Positions 8,436-16,828 of a stretch of 64,000 nt of DNA are shown one piece after another; the stretch's first letter is position 1; each line of letters opens with the position of its first letter. Made by a program: the position numbers and the translations under genes. The notes below the pieces were generated by a model. That model searched no databases. It was not told the origin of the DNA and was given only the letters and a program-made list of their open reading frames with translations. Source of the DNA: Bartonella sp. M0283 (GTDB taxonomy: Bacteria; Pseudomonadota; Alphaproteobacteria; Rhizobiales; Rhizobiaceae); assembly GCF_016100455.1 (NCBI RefSeq), contig NZ_JACFSK010000001.1, forward strand, positions 1,736,001 to 1,800,000. Reading direction: 5' to 3'.

Positions 8436-8753
8436 ATCTCCCGAACCGGCATAATGGATTTATCACCCCGTCAATCCGGTCCTTGCCGGTTCATCGCAAA
8501 GAGCCCTTAAGCCGTTGGCGTTTTATCTAAATCCGGATGACAAGCCTGAGTGATGCCCGAATGACGGGTCTCAATGACAATCGTTCAAAGCGTACCCAGT
8601 TGACGAACTAACGCCTTACTTCATCCTGCTATTTAAAATCCATGACGCTCATAAAATAAGAGAATATTTGTGCATGTCTCTATGAATTCAATTCATAAAT
8701 AAACGTGATATAATGGAGATCTTTTTCAATAACTGATTTTATCTCATAAAAAA
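8436..8753. other. Divergent promoter region between alcohol dehydrogenase and LysR genes
   Basis: 318 bases without a gene. The only clear structure is the palindrome at 8681-8697, listed separately. No RNA element was recognised. Confidence 0.6.
8681..8697. promoter_or_regulatory. Candidate LysR-type operator (T-N11-A palindrome)
   Basis: Perfect inverted repeat TATGAAT-TCA-ATTCATA. It contains TGAATTCAATTCA, which fits the LysR-box pattern T-N11-A. It lies 56 bases upstream of the LysR start at 8754, in the region shared with the divergent dehydrogenase operon. Binding is inferred. Confidence 0.5.
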
Positions 8754-9653
8754 ATGCTTAGAGAAAACATCCATGATCTGATGTCTTTTTTCGTGGTCGC
8801 ACGAGAAAAAAGCTTTACCCGAGCGGCAAGCAAACTAGGTGTCTCGCAATCGGCTTTAAGTCATGCCATGCGCGGCCTTGAAGAACGTTTGGGAATTCGT
8901 CTTCTCACACGGACAACACGCAATGTTTCCACAACAACGGCAGGCGAGCGGCTGATAGAAGAACTTTCCCCCCTTATCGAGACAATGGATGAAAAGCTTG
9001 ATCTCATCACCAACGCCGCCGAAGAGCCGAAAGGAAAAATCCGTATCACCACGGTGGATTATCCCGCGTCCTATATTTTGCGGCCGAAATTGCGGTCTTT
9101 TTTACAGAAATATCCGAAGATTGAGGTCGAGATCAATATCAATTATGGTCTTACCGATATTATTGAAGAACGTTTTGATGCGGGTATTCGTATTGGTGAA
9201 CATCTCGCCAAAGACATGATTGCCTTTCCGGTTGGACCAGCAATGCGAATGGCAATTGTTGGAGCGCCGGCTTATTTTGAAACACATAAAAAACCGGAAA
9301 CCTTGCACGATCTGATGGAACAGAATTGCATCAATTTGCGGGTTCCAACGTCAGGAGGACTTTATCCTTGGGAACTTGATGACGAAAACGGAGAGGTCAA
9401 TGTGCGCCCGAAAGGACAGCTCATTTTCAACACCTATCCACATATTCTTGAAGCTGCTCTTGACGGATTCGGACTTGCTTATATTCCCGAACAGGAAGTC
9501 GACGAATTTATCAGACAGGGAAGGCTCATCCGCGTTCTTGAAAAATATTGTTTACCGTTTCCGGGTTATTATCTCTATTATCCCAACCGTCGCCATCATC
9601 CGATTGCTTTCCAATTGTTCATTGAAGCCTTGAAGCGCCATGAACCCGAATAA
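8754..9653 (+). CDS. LysR-family transcriptional regulator
   Basis: A 299-residue LTTR. The winged HTH is at residues 8-65 (SFTRAASKLGVSQSALSHAMRGLE), followed by the linker helix and a substrate-binding domain ending HRRHHPIAFQLFIEAL. It belongs to the large group that sits divergent from oxidoreductases and usually activates them. A T-N11-A palindrome 56 bases upstream is a likely binding site. The inducer is unknown. Confidence 0.88.
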   Translation: MLRENIHDLMSFFVVAREKSFTRAASKLGVSQSALSHAMRGLEERLGIRLLTRTTRNVSTTTAGERLIEELSPLIETMDEKLDLITNAAEEPKGKIRITTVDYPASYILRPKLRSFLQKYPKIEVEININYGLTDIIEERFDAGIRIGEHLAKDMIAFPVGPAMRMAIVGAPAYFETHKKPETLHDLMEQNCINLRVPTSGGLYPWELDDENGEVNVRPKGQLIFNTYPHILEAALDGFGLAYIPEQEVDEFIRQGRLIRVLEKYCLPFPGYYLYYPNRRHHPIAFQLFIEALKRHEPE

Positions 9654-9961
9654 TTTTTCAACCTCAAAATTATTATCTATTCTATTTGACGTGCCCGTTT
9701 TCATTTCGTCATCAAGCGATCTTTGTTGAACAGCTTGAACCATCCCGACATATTTTCTGTCAGATACTTCTTGTTGATTTAAAAATAGCTTGATTAGCAG
9801 AGCTTAACAGGCCATGTTCTTCGCGAGCCTTATAAACACCTCGTCTCATGGAGAAGATGCCGCCTTTTTGCTTTAAACGGCTTTGCCGGTAACAGTCAAA
9901 AATAGCTTTTTGCCCGAATTTAAATATTGCCGGAAAAGCTTCATTTCAGGATCATTCATCA
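9654..9961. other. Intergenic region upstream of the ABC transporter
   Basis: 308 bases with no convincing gene. I looked for a THI-box (TPP riboswitch) because the downstream transporter resembles thiamine-precursor importers, and did not find its conserved CTGAGA and ACC-CTGA cores. Confidence 0.6.
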
Positions 9962-10696
9962 ATGACAAGTTCTTCTCCCTTATTGGGTATCAAAGCGCGA
10001 AACATTTCTCTCGATTATGAAGGCAAAGCGGTTTTTCGCTCGCTCGATTTTGATATTCCTGCCGGTGAATTTGTCGGGCTTTTGGGGCAAAGCGGAATTG
10101 GCAAAACCACTCTTCTTAAAATTATTGCCGGGCTACTTGCCCCCGATAGCGGACAAATCTCAGGTTCCGACGGTGACAGTCTTCATGGTCGTATAACCTA
10201 TATGGCGCAACAGGATTTATTGTTTCCCTGGCTCAAAGTAATAGAGAATGTCTGCCTTGGGGCAAGACTGCGCCATGAGAAGAAAGACTACAAAAAAGCC
10301 GAAGAATTACTGGAAAAGGTCGGTCTTTTGTCGGTCAAAGAGCAACTCCCCGAAACTTTATCGGGTGGTATGCGCCAAAGGGTGGCTATTGCCCGTACAT
10401 TATATGAAGACAAACCCGTTGTATTGATGGACGAACCGTTTTCGGCACTGGACGCGGTTACTCGCGCCACCATACAGGAACTCGCATTCGATCTTCTCAA
10501 AAACAAAACGGTATTGCTTGTCACCCACGATCCATCCGAAGCTGCACGATTATGTCGGCGTATACTGGTTCTCAAAGGTCAGCCGGCAATTTTTCTGCCC
10601 GCTATCATTGTTGAAGGTAAAGCCCCCCGAAATTATGATGATAAAAACCGCATAAAGAGCGAAACCGAATTGATGCATTTTTTAAAGGGGATATAG
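9962..10696 (+). CDS. ABC transporter ATP-binding protein (thiamine-pyrimidine / ThiZ type)
   Basis: A 244-residue ABC ATPase. Walker A GQSGIGKTT is at 42-50, the Q-loop is in TYMAQQDLLFPW, the signature is LSGGMRQR and Walker B is VVLMDEPFSALD. The sequence is of the nitrate/taurine/thiamine-pyrimidine (NitT/Tau) group. It starts a three-gene importer operon: the permease begins one base after its stop. With the NMT1/THI5-like binding protein downstream, it most likely energises import of a pyrimidine precursor of thiamine, but other NitT/Tau substrates cannot be excluded. Confidence 0.85.
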   Translation: MTSSSPLLGIKARNISLDYEGKAVFRSLDFDIPAGEFVGLLGQSGIGKTTLLKIIAGLLAPDSGQISGSDGDSLHGRITYMAQQDLLFPWLKVIENVCLGARLRHEKKDYKKAEELLEKVGLLSVKEQLPETLSGGMRQRVAIARTLYEDKPVVLMDEPFSALDAVTRATIQELAFDLLKNKTVLLVTHDPSEAARLCRRILVLKGQPAIFLPAIIVEGKAPRNYDDKNRIKSETELMHFLKGI

Positions 10697-10697
10697 T

Positions 10698-11474
10698 TTG
10701 CAGAACCGCTTCAATAAAAAAATTGCATTTTTCCTTCATGGTCTTGTAGTTTTTTTTGGCATTCTCGCATTATGGTGGGCTGTTGCCATTATTTTTGACC
10801 TCAAAAAATACATATTGCCTTCCCCCCTTGTTGTTGCGCAATCACTTTGGAATGGACGGCAATATCTTCTCGAAAATTCTTTGATTACAATTGTCGAAAT
10901 TGCCATCGGTTTTATTTTGGGAATTTTGTCCGGCGCTGCTCTGGCGCTTCTTTTAATGTTTTCCAAGACATTGCAAAAATGGTTGATGCCGGTTTTGATT
11001 GTAAGCCAGTCAATACCGGTTTTCGCCCTTGCCCCCATTCTGGTTCTATGGTTCGGCTATGGCATCCTCTCGAAAATCATCGCCGCAATACTGGTTATAT
11101 TTTTTCCTGTTACAACAGCCTTTTTTGACGGTTTGCGGCGCACAAATGCGGGTTACCTTGATCTTGCAAGAACCATGGGAGCATCTCCCTTGTCGCAACT
11201 TGTCCATATCAGGCTTGTGGCAGCACTGCCCGCGCTTGGCTCCGGTGTGCGTGTCGCCGCTGCTATTGCCCCGATTGGTGCGATTATCGGCGAATGGGTG
11301 GGGTCCTCCGGCGGGCTCGGCTATATCATGTTGAACGCCAATGCCCGCATGCAAACACCGACATGCTTTGCCGCAATATTTATACTTTCTGTTATCGCAA
11401 TGATTTTATGGTATATCACCGATATCATATTGAAATATGTTATATACTGGGATAACAAATCGGAACAAAATTGA
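10698..11474 (+). CDS. ABC transporter permease (ThiX type)
   Basis: A 258-residue inner-membrane permease of the binding-protein-dependent family with about six helices. The cytoplasmic coupling loop is around LDLARTMGASPLSQLVHIRLVAALPAL. The start is TTG at 10698, preceded by AAAGGGG with seven bases spacing, and no better start exists near the previous stop. It is one base downstream of the ATPase gene. The next gene, for the binding protein, starts 31 bases later. Confidence 0.85.
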   Translation: MQNRFNKKIAFFLHGLVVFFGILALWWAVAIIFDLKKYILPSPLVVAQSLWNGRQYLLENSLITIVEIAIGFILGILSGAALALLLMFSKTLQKWLMPVLIVSQSIPVFALAPILVLWFGYGILSKIIAAILVIFFPVTTAFFDGLRRTNAGYLDLARTMGASPLSQLVHIRLVAALPALGSGVRVAAAIAPIGAIIGEWVGSSGGLGYIMLNANARMQTPTCFAAIFILSVIAMILWYITDIILKYVIYWDNKSEQN

Positions 11475-11505
11475 TTTTTCTTTTCACTATATTTCCGGAG
11501 GAAAC

Positions 11506-12444
11506 GTGTTAAAAAAAATATTCTTTTCGATCCTCATCATTTTTCTCGGAATTTTCGGTGCTAAAGCAAATGATAAACTTACAGTTGTTCTTGACTGGTA
11601 TCTTAATCCCGATCATGCACCTTTAATTGTTGCCGAACAGATTGGCAGTTTTGAAAAACGCGGACTTGATGTCGAAATCGTCACCCCCTCCGACCCCAAT
11701 ATCGGACCACGTCTGGTTGCGTCCGACAAAGCCGATATTGCTTTATCCTATCAACAGCAACTCTACATTTTTCAGGATGAAGAATTGCCTCTGACACGTA
11801 TAGGAACACTCATTGAAACGCCGCTCAATACTGTTTTGGCGCTTCCCGATAGCGGGATTAAAACACCCGCTGATCTCAAAGGCAAAAAGGTAGGGTTTTC
11901 TGTAAGCAGTATCGAGCCGGTGATCTTGGGGACAATGTTGGAAAATCAGGGGCTCACGATAAAGGATGTCGAGCTTGTAAACGTCAATTTCAACCTTATA
12001 AGCGGGCTGATGTCAAAACAGGTTGATGCTGTCATTGGTGGCTATCGCAATGTGGAGGGCAATGAACTACGCGAACAGGGAGTAGAGCCTGTTATTATGA
12101 AAGTTGAGGACTATGGCATTCCCCCTTATGACGAGCTGATTTTTGTTGCCAAAAACGATCTCAAAAAACACGACTCTTATAAAAAATTCCTTGAAGCTGT
12201 TCATGAAGGGCAGCAATATCTGAAAGCTCACCCACAGGAAACATGGGACAATTTTGCGAAAAAATATAAGGAACTCGACACCGATCTCAACAAAAAGATA
12301 TGGATGGAAACGGTTCCACTATTCAGCGAAAATCCGCTCCACCTCGACAAAGAAAAATATGTTTCTTACGGCGCCTATCTTTATAAAAAAGGCATTGTCA
12401 AAAAAGAATATCCGCTTGACAGTTTTGCAACCGAATTGAAATGA
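11506..12444 (+). CDS. ABC transporter substrate-binding protein, NMT1/THI5-like (ThiY type)
   Basis: A 312-residue periplasmic binding protein. The GTG at 11506 is preceded by GGAGGAAAC and begins a signal peptide (KKIFFSILIIFLGIFGAKA); the longer open frame from 11437 overlaps the permease and is rejected. The mature part starts LTVVLDWYLNPDHAPLIVAEQ, the hallmark of pyrimidine-binding ThiY/THI5-like proteins, followed by ADIALSYQQQ and LKGKKVGFS. Ligand is inferred as formylaminopyrimidine or hydroxymethylpyrimidine. No thiamine biosynthetic gene is next to it. A terminator hairpin follows at 12456. Confidence 0.85.
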   Translation: MLKKIFFSILIIFLGIFGAKANDKLTVVLDWYLNPDHAPLIVAEQIGSFEKRGLDVEIVTPSDPNIGPRLVASDKADIALSYQQQLYIFQDEELPLTRIGTLIETPLNTVLALPDSGIKTPADLKGKKVGFSVSSIEPVILGTMLENQGLTIKDVELVNVNFNLISGLMSKQVDAVIGGYRNVEGNELREQGVEPVIMKVEDYGIPPYDELIFVAKNDLKKHDSYKKFLEAVHEGQQYLKAHPQETWDNFAKKYKELDTDLNKKIWMETVPLFSENPLHLDKEKYVSYGAYLYKKGIVKKEYPLDSFATELK

Positions 12445-12455
12445 AAATCCAATGA

Positions 12456-12500
12456 AAAATCGGGCATGATGAGCGTCCATCATTGCCCGATTTTGTTATT
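12456..12500. terminator. Rho-independent terminator of the ABC importer operon
   Basis: Stem AAAATCGGGCA-TGATG with CATCATTGCCCGATTTT (one bulged base), loop AGCGTC, then TTTTGTTATTTTG. It lies 11 bases past the binding-protein stop; the convergent hydrolase gene ends at 12582. Confidence 0.85.
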
Positions 12501-12581
12501 TTGCAAAACCGCTTCCGGAGAAGCAACGCAACACCTTAATATCTTTTCAAAACAATATTTTATTACCCGAATATCTGTTTA

Positions 12582-13355
12582 TCATAAAATCGGAATCCGT
12601 GCGCGAATAGCTTCCACATTTCCTAAATTGATGTCGAAGACCAGAAGATCAGCTTCGCTCGCCAGCCGTGCGCGCACATTTCCTGTCGGGTCAACAATAG
12701 AACTTAGTCCGATGCCAAGGGGTGCTGTTTCCTTTGGCGGTTGCCAAGCCTGATCGCAGGCCACCAACCAAGTTTGTGAATCGGCAGCGCGGGCGCGAAC
12801 CAACAAATCCCACTGCCCTGCTTTTCCAGGACCATCTCCCCAGGAGGCCGGAACGATAATCAATTTTGCACCTTTCTTCCCCATTGCAGTAAATTGCTCG
12901 GCAAACCGCAAATCATAACAAATCGCAAAACCGATCTTGCCGAATACTGTATCAAGAACAAGGTAATCACTTCCCGCTTCAACGAGGTCCGATTCACGTG
13001 ACCCGAACGCGTCATATAAATGAACTTTCTGATAAGTGGCTTCAGTGTTTTTTCCGGTAATAATCAACTTATTGCGTATGCGTCCGTCATTTGCCGGTTC
13101 AAACATGCCTGCAACAATCATCATATCATATTTAGCCGCGTAAGAGCGGATCAAGGTTGCAAAAGGGCCATCAAGCGGCTCTGACTCATCCTTCAAAGCC
13201 GCTTCAAAAGAAACCTGGGCTGCTTCGGGAAAAACCAATATGTCGACCCTTTGTTCGGCAGCCTTTTTAATGGCTTGAACAATTTGTTCGTTATTCTTGT
13301 CTTTGTTGACGCCACTTCGGATCTGGGCCAGCCCGACTTTGACTATTTCACCCAT
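12582..13355 (-). CDS. Carbon-nitrogen hydrolase (nitrilase superfamily)
   Basis: A 257-residue nitrilase-fold amidase. The catalytic triad is visible as E44 in VFPEA, K110 in YQKVHLYD and C146 in AICYDLRF. Length and motifs fit the omega-amidase / N-carbamoylase-like branches that hydrolyse small amides. It is cytoplasmic. It is divergent from the GntR regulator at 13429 with a 73-base gap that holds a palindromic operator, so the regulator probably controls it. Substrate cannot be assigned. Confidence 0.87.
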   Translation of the reverse strand: MGEIVKVGLAQIRSGVNKDKNNEQIVQAIKKAAEQRVDILVFPEAAQVSFEAALKDESEPLDGPFATLIRSYAAKYDMMIVAGMFEPANDGRIRNKLIITGKNTEATYQKVHLYDAFGSRESDLVEAGSDYLVLDTVFGKIGFAICYDLRFAEQFTAMGKKGAKLIIVPASWGDGPGKAGQWDLLVRARAADSQTWLVACDQAWQPPKETAPLGIGLSSIVDPTGNVRARLASEADLLVFDINLGNVEAIRARIPIL

Positions 13356-13398
13356 TTATTTTCTCCCTATACTTGCCAATATTCTAATTTCCTATATC

Positions 13399-13416
13399 CT
13401 TGAATTCAAATTCAAG
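13399..13416. promoter_or_regulatory. Candidate GntR operator (18-base palindrome)
   Basis: CTTGAATT-CA-AATTCAAG, a perfect inverted repeat with 8-base arms, 12 bases before the GntR start codon and 43 bases upstream of the divergent nitrilase-family gene. The position would allow autoregulation and control of the hydrolase. Confidence 0.55.
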
Positions 13417-13428
13417 TAATGTAGGATT

Positions 13429-14058
13429 ATGGAAAAGAAATCTTCGGGCCGTGAACGGGCCTATTCTCACATCCGTAACACAATTCTGACAAATCCATCA
13501 TCTGTCGGAACATTTCTGAACGAGCGGGAAATTGCTGATAGTTTGGGCATTTCCCGCACGCCGGTCAGAGAAGCGTTCATGATGCTCGCCAGTGAAGAAT
13601 TGATTGATCTGAAGCCCAATCGGGGAGCATTTGTTTCGCCTTTGAACAGAAAACAAGTCAATGATTTGTTTCAGGCACGTGGCGTTGTCGAGACCTGGAG
13701 TGCACAATATTGTATCTCTCACGATATCGACCCGACACCGGACATGATCAAGGAACTCAACTTCCAGAAGACGATGGCGCTTGACGATCCCTATCTTGAC
13801 TTCATCGAACATGACCACGCTTTCCATTGCGTTCTGGTTCGGGCTACCGGCAATTTATTTTTAAATCAGATGTATGAGTTGCTTCGTGCCCGTTATATTA
13901 CGTTTGGCGTATGCGTAATTCATAATAATGCAATAAGGCGGATAGAGGCATTAAAAGAACACCAATATATTCTGGATGCACTTATAACCAAAGATATCAA
14001 AAAGGCAAAGAAAGCTATCCTTGATCATCTTGATATGACACGCCGGCATCTTGATTGA
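13429..14058 (+). CDS. GntR-family regulator, FCD (FadR-like) subfamily
   Basis: A 209-residue regulator. The winged HTH has the GntR signature LNEREIADSLGISRTPVREAFMML (about residues 25-50), followed by an all-helical FCD domain with metal/effector-type residues in FIEHDHAFH and H-Q-Y-I-LDAL. It is flanked by a nitrilase-family gene and a convergent MFS transporter, which together look like a small uptake-and-hydrolysis locus for an amide or carboxylate. Confidence 0.87.
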   Translation: MEKKSSGRERAYSHIRNTILTNPSSVGTFLNEREIADSLGISRTPVREAFMMLASEELIDLKPNRGAFVSPLNRKQVNDLFQARGVVETWSAQYCISHDIDPTPDMIKELNFQKTMALDDPYLDFIEHDHAFHCVLVRATGNLFLNQMYELLRARYITFGVCVIHNNAIRRIEALKEHQYILDALITKDIKKAKKAILDHLDMTRRHLD

Positions 14059-14133
14059 TCAAAAGAGATTTTATTCCTCCCGAATATATACGAACTGAAA
14101 CAGAAATGAGCTGCTCCAGTCCGTTTTGTGTTT

Positions 14134-15429
14134 TCATAATTGATGTGGTTGTCTTGTCATTGCAAGGCCGATCAATGTCAAGATACATGATAGCCCGATA
14201 TAAAGACAAATGACAAAACCGCTTGGGTCGAACGAGATAAACCAGGTGAGTAGGATCGGAGCAATTGCACCGCCAACAATACCGGCAAAAGTATAGGCAA
14301 GAGAGCTTCCTGTATAACGCAGACGCGCCGAGAATTGTTCTGCTATCAAAGATGCCTGAGGGCCATACATCAATGAGTGGCAAATAAGGGCGCCAGTAAC
14401 ACCGATCAAAAGGCGAGCAAATGTCGGCTCCTGCATCATATAGAAAAACACAAATGTCCATATTGCCGCACCTATGGTTCCGACAGCATAGATAAGACGC
14501 CGTTCTACTCTATCCGACAACCAACCGCTAAATGGAATAAAAAACACCTGAATGCCGGAAGCAATTGTTACAGATTCGATCGCATCAGAGCGTGGCATTC
14601 CCAAATATTGTGTGGCATACGCGAGCACAAAAACCGTAAAGCATGAATAAAGAACATCCGGCCCGATACGCGCAAATAGACCAGCAAAAAGAGCTCTGCT
14701 TTCATGTTTGAATATTTCTGAAACCGGTGCATTGGAACGTTCATCATGTTGTTCCAGCTTTTTGAAAACAGGGGTTTCTTCAAGTGAAAAACGGACCCAC
14801 AAACCGAATATGACCAATAGAGCCGAAAGCAGGAATGCTGCTCTCCACCCCCAATCAATAAATTGCTCCGTGGTCAAGACTTGCGAAAAGATTGCCAGAA
14901 CACCATTTGCAAGCAAATTTCCCAATGGGGGCCCTACTTGCGCAGCAGATGCCCAAAATCCCCTTTGTTCCGGCTTGCTGAACTCGCTGGAAAGAAGAAC
15001 AGCACCGCCCCATTCACCACCAACGCCGACGCCTTGCGCAAAACGCAATAAAACAAGAAGAGCCGGAGCGAGATAACCGACTGATGAAAATGTCGGCAAA
15101 AGGCCAATGATAAAAGTGGCTATGCCAATCAGCAACAGCGTCCAAACTAGAACTTTTTTGCGCCCAACAATATCTCCGAGACGACCAAAAAATATGCCGC
15201 CTAAAGGACGGGAAATATATCCCACGGCATAAGTGCCAAACGCTTTCAAAGTACCTGCCAACGAATCGCCGTCGGGGAAAAACAAGTGGCCAAAGACTAG
15301 AGCCGCACAGGCACCGTAAACAGCAAAGTCATACCATTCGAGAGATGTTCCACTTAAACTTGCCGCAAAAGCCTTGATAAGGCTCTTCCGTTCTATAGGT
15401 GGTTCAGTCTCTTCTATACTGCTTTCCAT
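14134..15429 (-). CDS. MFS transporter, metabolite:H+ symporter (MHS) type
   Basis: A 431-residue, roughly 12-helix transporter. The N-terminus SLSGTSLEWYDFAVYG and the loop GRLGDIVGRKKVLVWT are hallmarks of the MHS family (ProP, ShiA, citrate and alpha-ketoglutarate carriers); FAQGVGVGGEWGGAVLL is the conserved TM4-5 segment. It points towards the GntR gene (75 bases between stops). Candidate FCD-type operator sequences lie upstream of its start. The substrate is probably a carboxylate or zwitterion and cannot be named. Confidence 0.87.
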   Translation of the reverse strand: MESSIEETEPPIERKSLIKAFAASLSGTSLEWYDFAVYGACAALVFGHLFFPDGDSLAGTLKAFGTYAVGYISRPLGGIFFGRLGDIVGRKKVLVWTLLLIGIATFIIGLLPTFSSVGYLAPALLVLLRFAQGVGVGGEWGGAVLLSSEFSKPEQRGFWASAAQVGPPLGNLLANGVLAIFSQVLTTEQFIDWGWRAAFLLSALLVIFGLWVRFSLEETPVFKKLEQHDERSNAPVSEIFKHESRALFAGLFARIGPDVLYSCFTVFVLAYATQYLGMPRSDAIESVTIASGIQVFFIPFSGWLSDRVERRLIYAVGTIGAAIWTFVFFYMMQEPTFARLLIGVTGALICHSLMYGPQASLIAEQFSARLRYTGSSLAYTFAGIVGGAIAPILLTWFISFDPSGFVICLYIGLSCILTLIGLAMTRQPHQL

Positions 15430-15458
15430 TCACCGATCTCTTTGTTATTGTATGGTGT

Positions 15459-15479
15459 TGGTATACGATTTGTATGCAA
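15459..15479. promoter_or_regulatory. Candidate FCD-regulator half-sites upstream of the MHS transporter
   Basis: TGGTATACGA (15459-15468) followed by TTGTATGCAA (15470-15479). The first contains the GTATAC core and both approximate the TNGT-ACNA pattern bound by many FadR/FCD regulators. They are 29-50 bases upstream of the transporter start. The regulator encoded at 13429 is the natural candidate, though its own promoter carries a different palindrome, which weakens the link. Confidence 0.3.
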
Positions 15480-15628
15480 TATCTCCCTATAGTTGGTTAG
15501 TCTACTATTTTTTTGGGGGAGAACGGGATGATAAGTCCGTTTGTAGACATCTGGTTGTATATGTCGTTTGCAGTGGCTTGAAGACTGTCAATGGCGAATG
15601 GGTGTTCAACGCGGGATAGGCCGGATAA

Positions 15629-16286
15629 AATAGCAAAGAAGTCCGTCATCCTTTAGGGGAGCTTGCAAAACCCGGTGTCCCTGCTCCAAAAACTTTTCCG
15701 ACCTTTTATATTTCAGACTCCCACGGAGTCTTGCAAGAATATCTTTATCAGCTCCCCATGATAAAGCTTAGGATGAAGCTGAATGGGCCTTTTCAATTGG
15801 TCAAAAATGAAAACGTACATTTATTGACGGCCGCTTTCGATCATACTGACCATACATTGAAAACCTATTATCAGCTGGTCAAAACAATCTTCGCCCAACT
15901 TTATTGGCAATCTTGTCTGGCGTTATAATGCCGTGAAAGACCTATTTACCGACTCCACCTTGAAAGCATGGGATAAGGATAGGAATGACGAGAAACTTAT
16001 TCAGGAGAGGAAAGCAGGCTTTTTATTTCTCCCTTCCGAGGCGATGAACAAACTTGAAGAAGTGTGTCTTGCCCACCCCGAAACATGATTGATGAGCAAT
16101 AGGATACCAAAAATAAAATCGGTCAACCGGTTTGCAAAACATTGGTGTGTCTAACTTGCCGGTCACAAGGTCAATATTAGCCGTATAGTTTATGACATCG
16201 ACTGCCTTCTGCATGCAGGGGAACAACGCTTTGAAAAAATGCAAAAGCTACGAAGAGTAGAATTTTCGGGCAAAATTGATGGATAG
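15629..16286 (+). pseudogene. Decayed unrecognised protein-coding gene
   Basis: Three coding-like stretches on the plus strand lie in succession but in different frames. The first (15629-15928) reads through KPGVPAPKTFPTFYISDSHG and ends at a TAA. The second, overlapping it, carries NLVWRYNAVKDLFTDSTL and GFLFLPSEAMNKLEEV and stops at 16086. The third carries ISRIVYDIDCLLHAGEQRF and stops at 16286. The order and protein-like composition suggest one gene broken by at least two frameshifts. I do not recognise the family. No start codon with a ribosome site is evident. Confidence 0.4.
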
Positions 16287-16828
16287 AAGAACGACGCTTC
16301 AAATGAAATCAATGGGGATAGTTAAGGCTTCATCGCAAACGACTTATCTTTTCCTAATTACTATTTTATATAAATCCTGAAATATCTCGGAACAATGAAT
16401 ATTATTTTTAACAAGAAAAATTTAATTTTTTAACTTTAGTCACCAATATGTATTTTAAAAATACTATATTATATAAAAACAATAATGAAATAAATTTTAT
16501 TTAAGCATAAATAATTTATTTAATTTATTTTTTATTATTGTATTATTCATATTTTTATGATTTTTATTTATTATAATTAGGATGAATATGTTTTAAAAAT
16601 ATTGAGAAAATTTCTGTATCAGGCGATTGGCGTAAAGCTTCTGCATCATCCGATTTTTCCGGTTTTAAAAAGTCTATTTTTAAAAAATATAAATAATTCA
16701 TTATTTTATTATCATAAAAACTTTATAATGAATAAAATTTGGACATACCAAACGTTCATCAGCTGGAAAATAAACTCTCCTGCTGATGAGTATTTTTAAC
16801 TATTTCAATCGACGTGATAAAGATCATG
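16287..16828. other. A+T-rich non-coding stretch
   Basis: About 540 bases, extremely A+T-rich from 16370 to 16750 with long runs of A and T. No gene, RNA or repeat was recognised; a short open frame at 16602-16799 has no family features or ribosome site. Confidence 0.6.

Noticed and set aside
9654..9961. TPP riboswitch before the thiamine-type importer
   Set aside because: The conserved THI-box cores could not be found by eye; a covariance search would settle it.
14015..14461. Cys-rich 148-residue open frame
   Set aside because: It is a shadow frame of the MHS transporter gene.
16602..16799. 65-residue open frame
   Set aside because: It lies in extremely A+T-rich DNA without ribosome site or family features.
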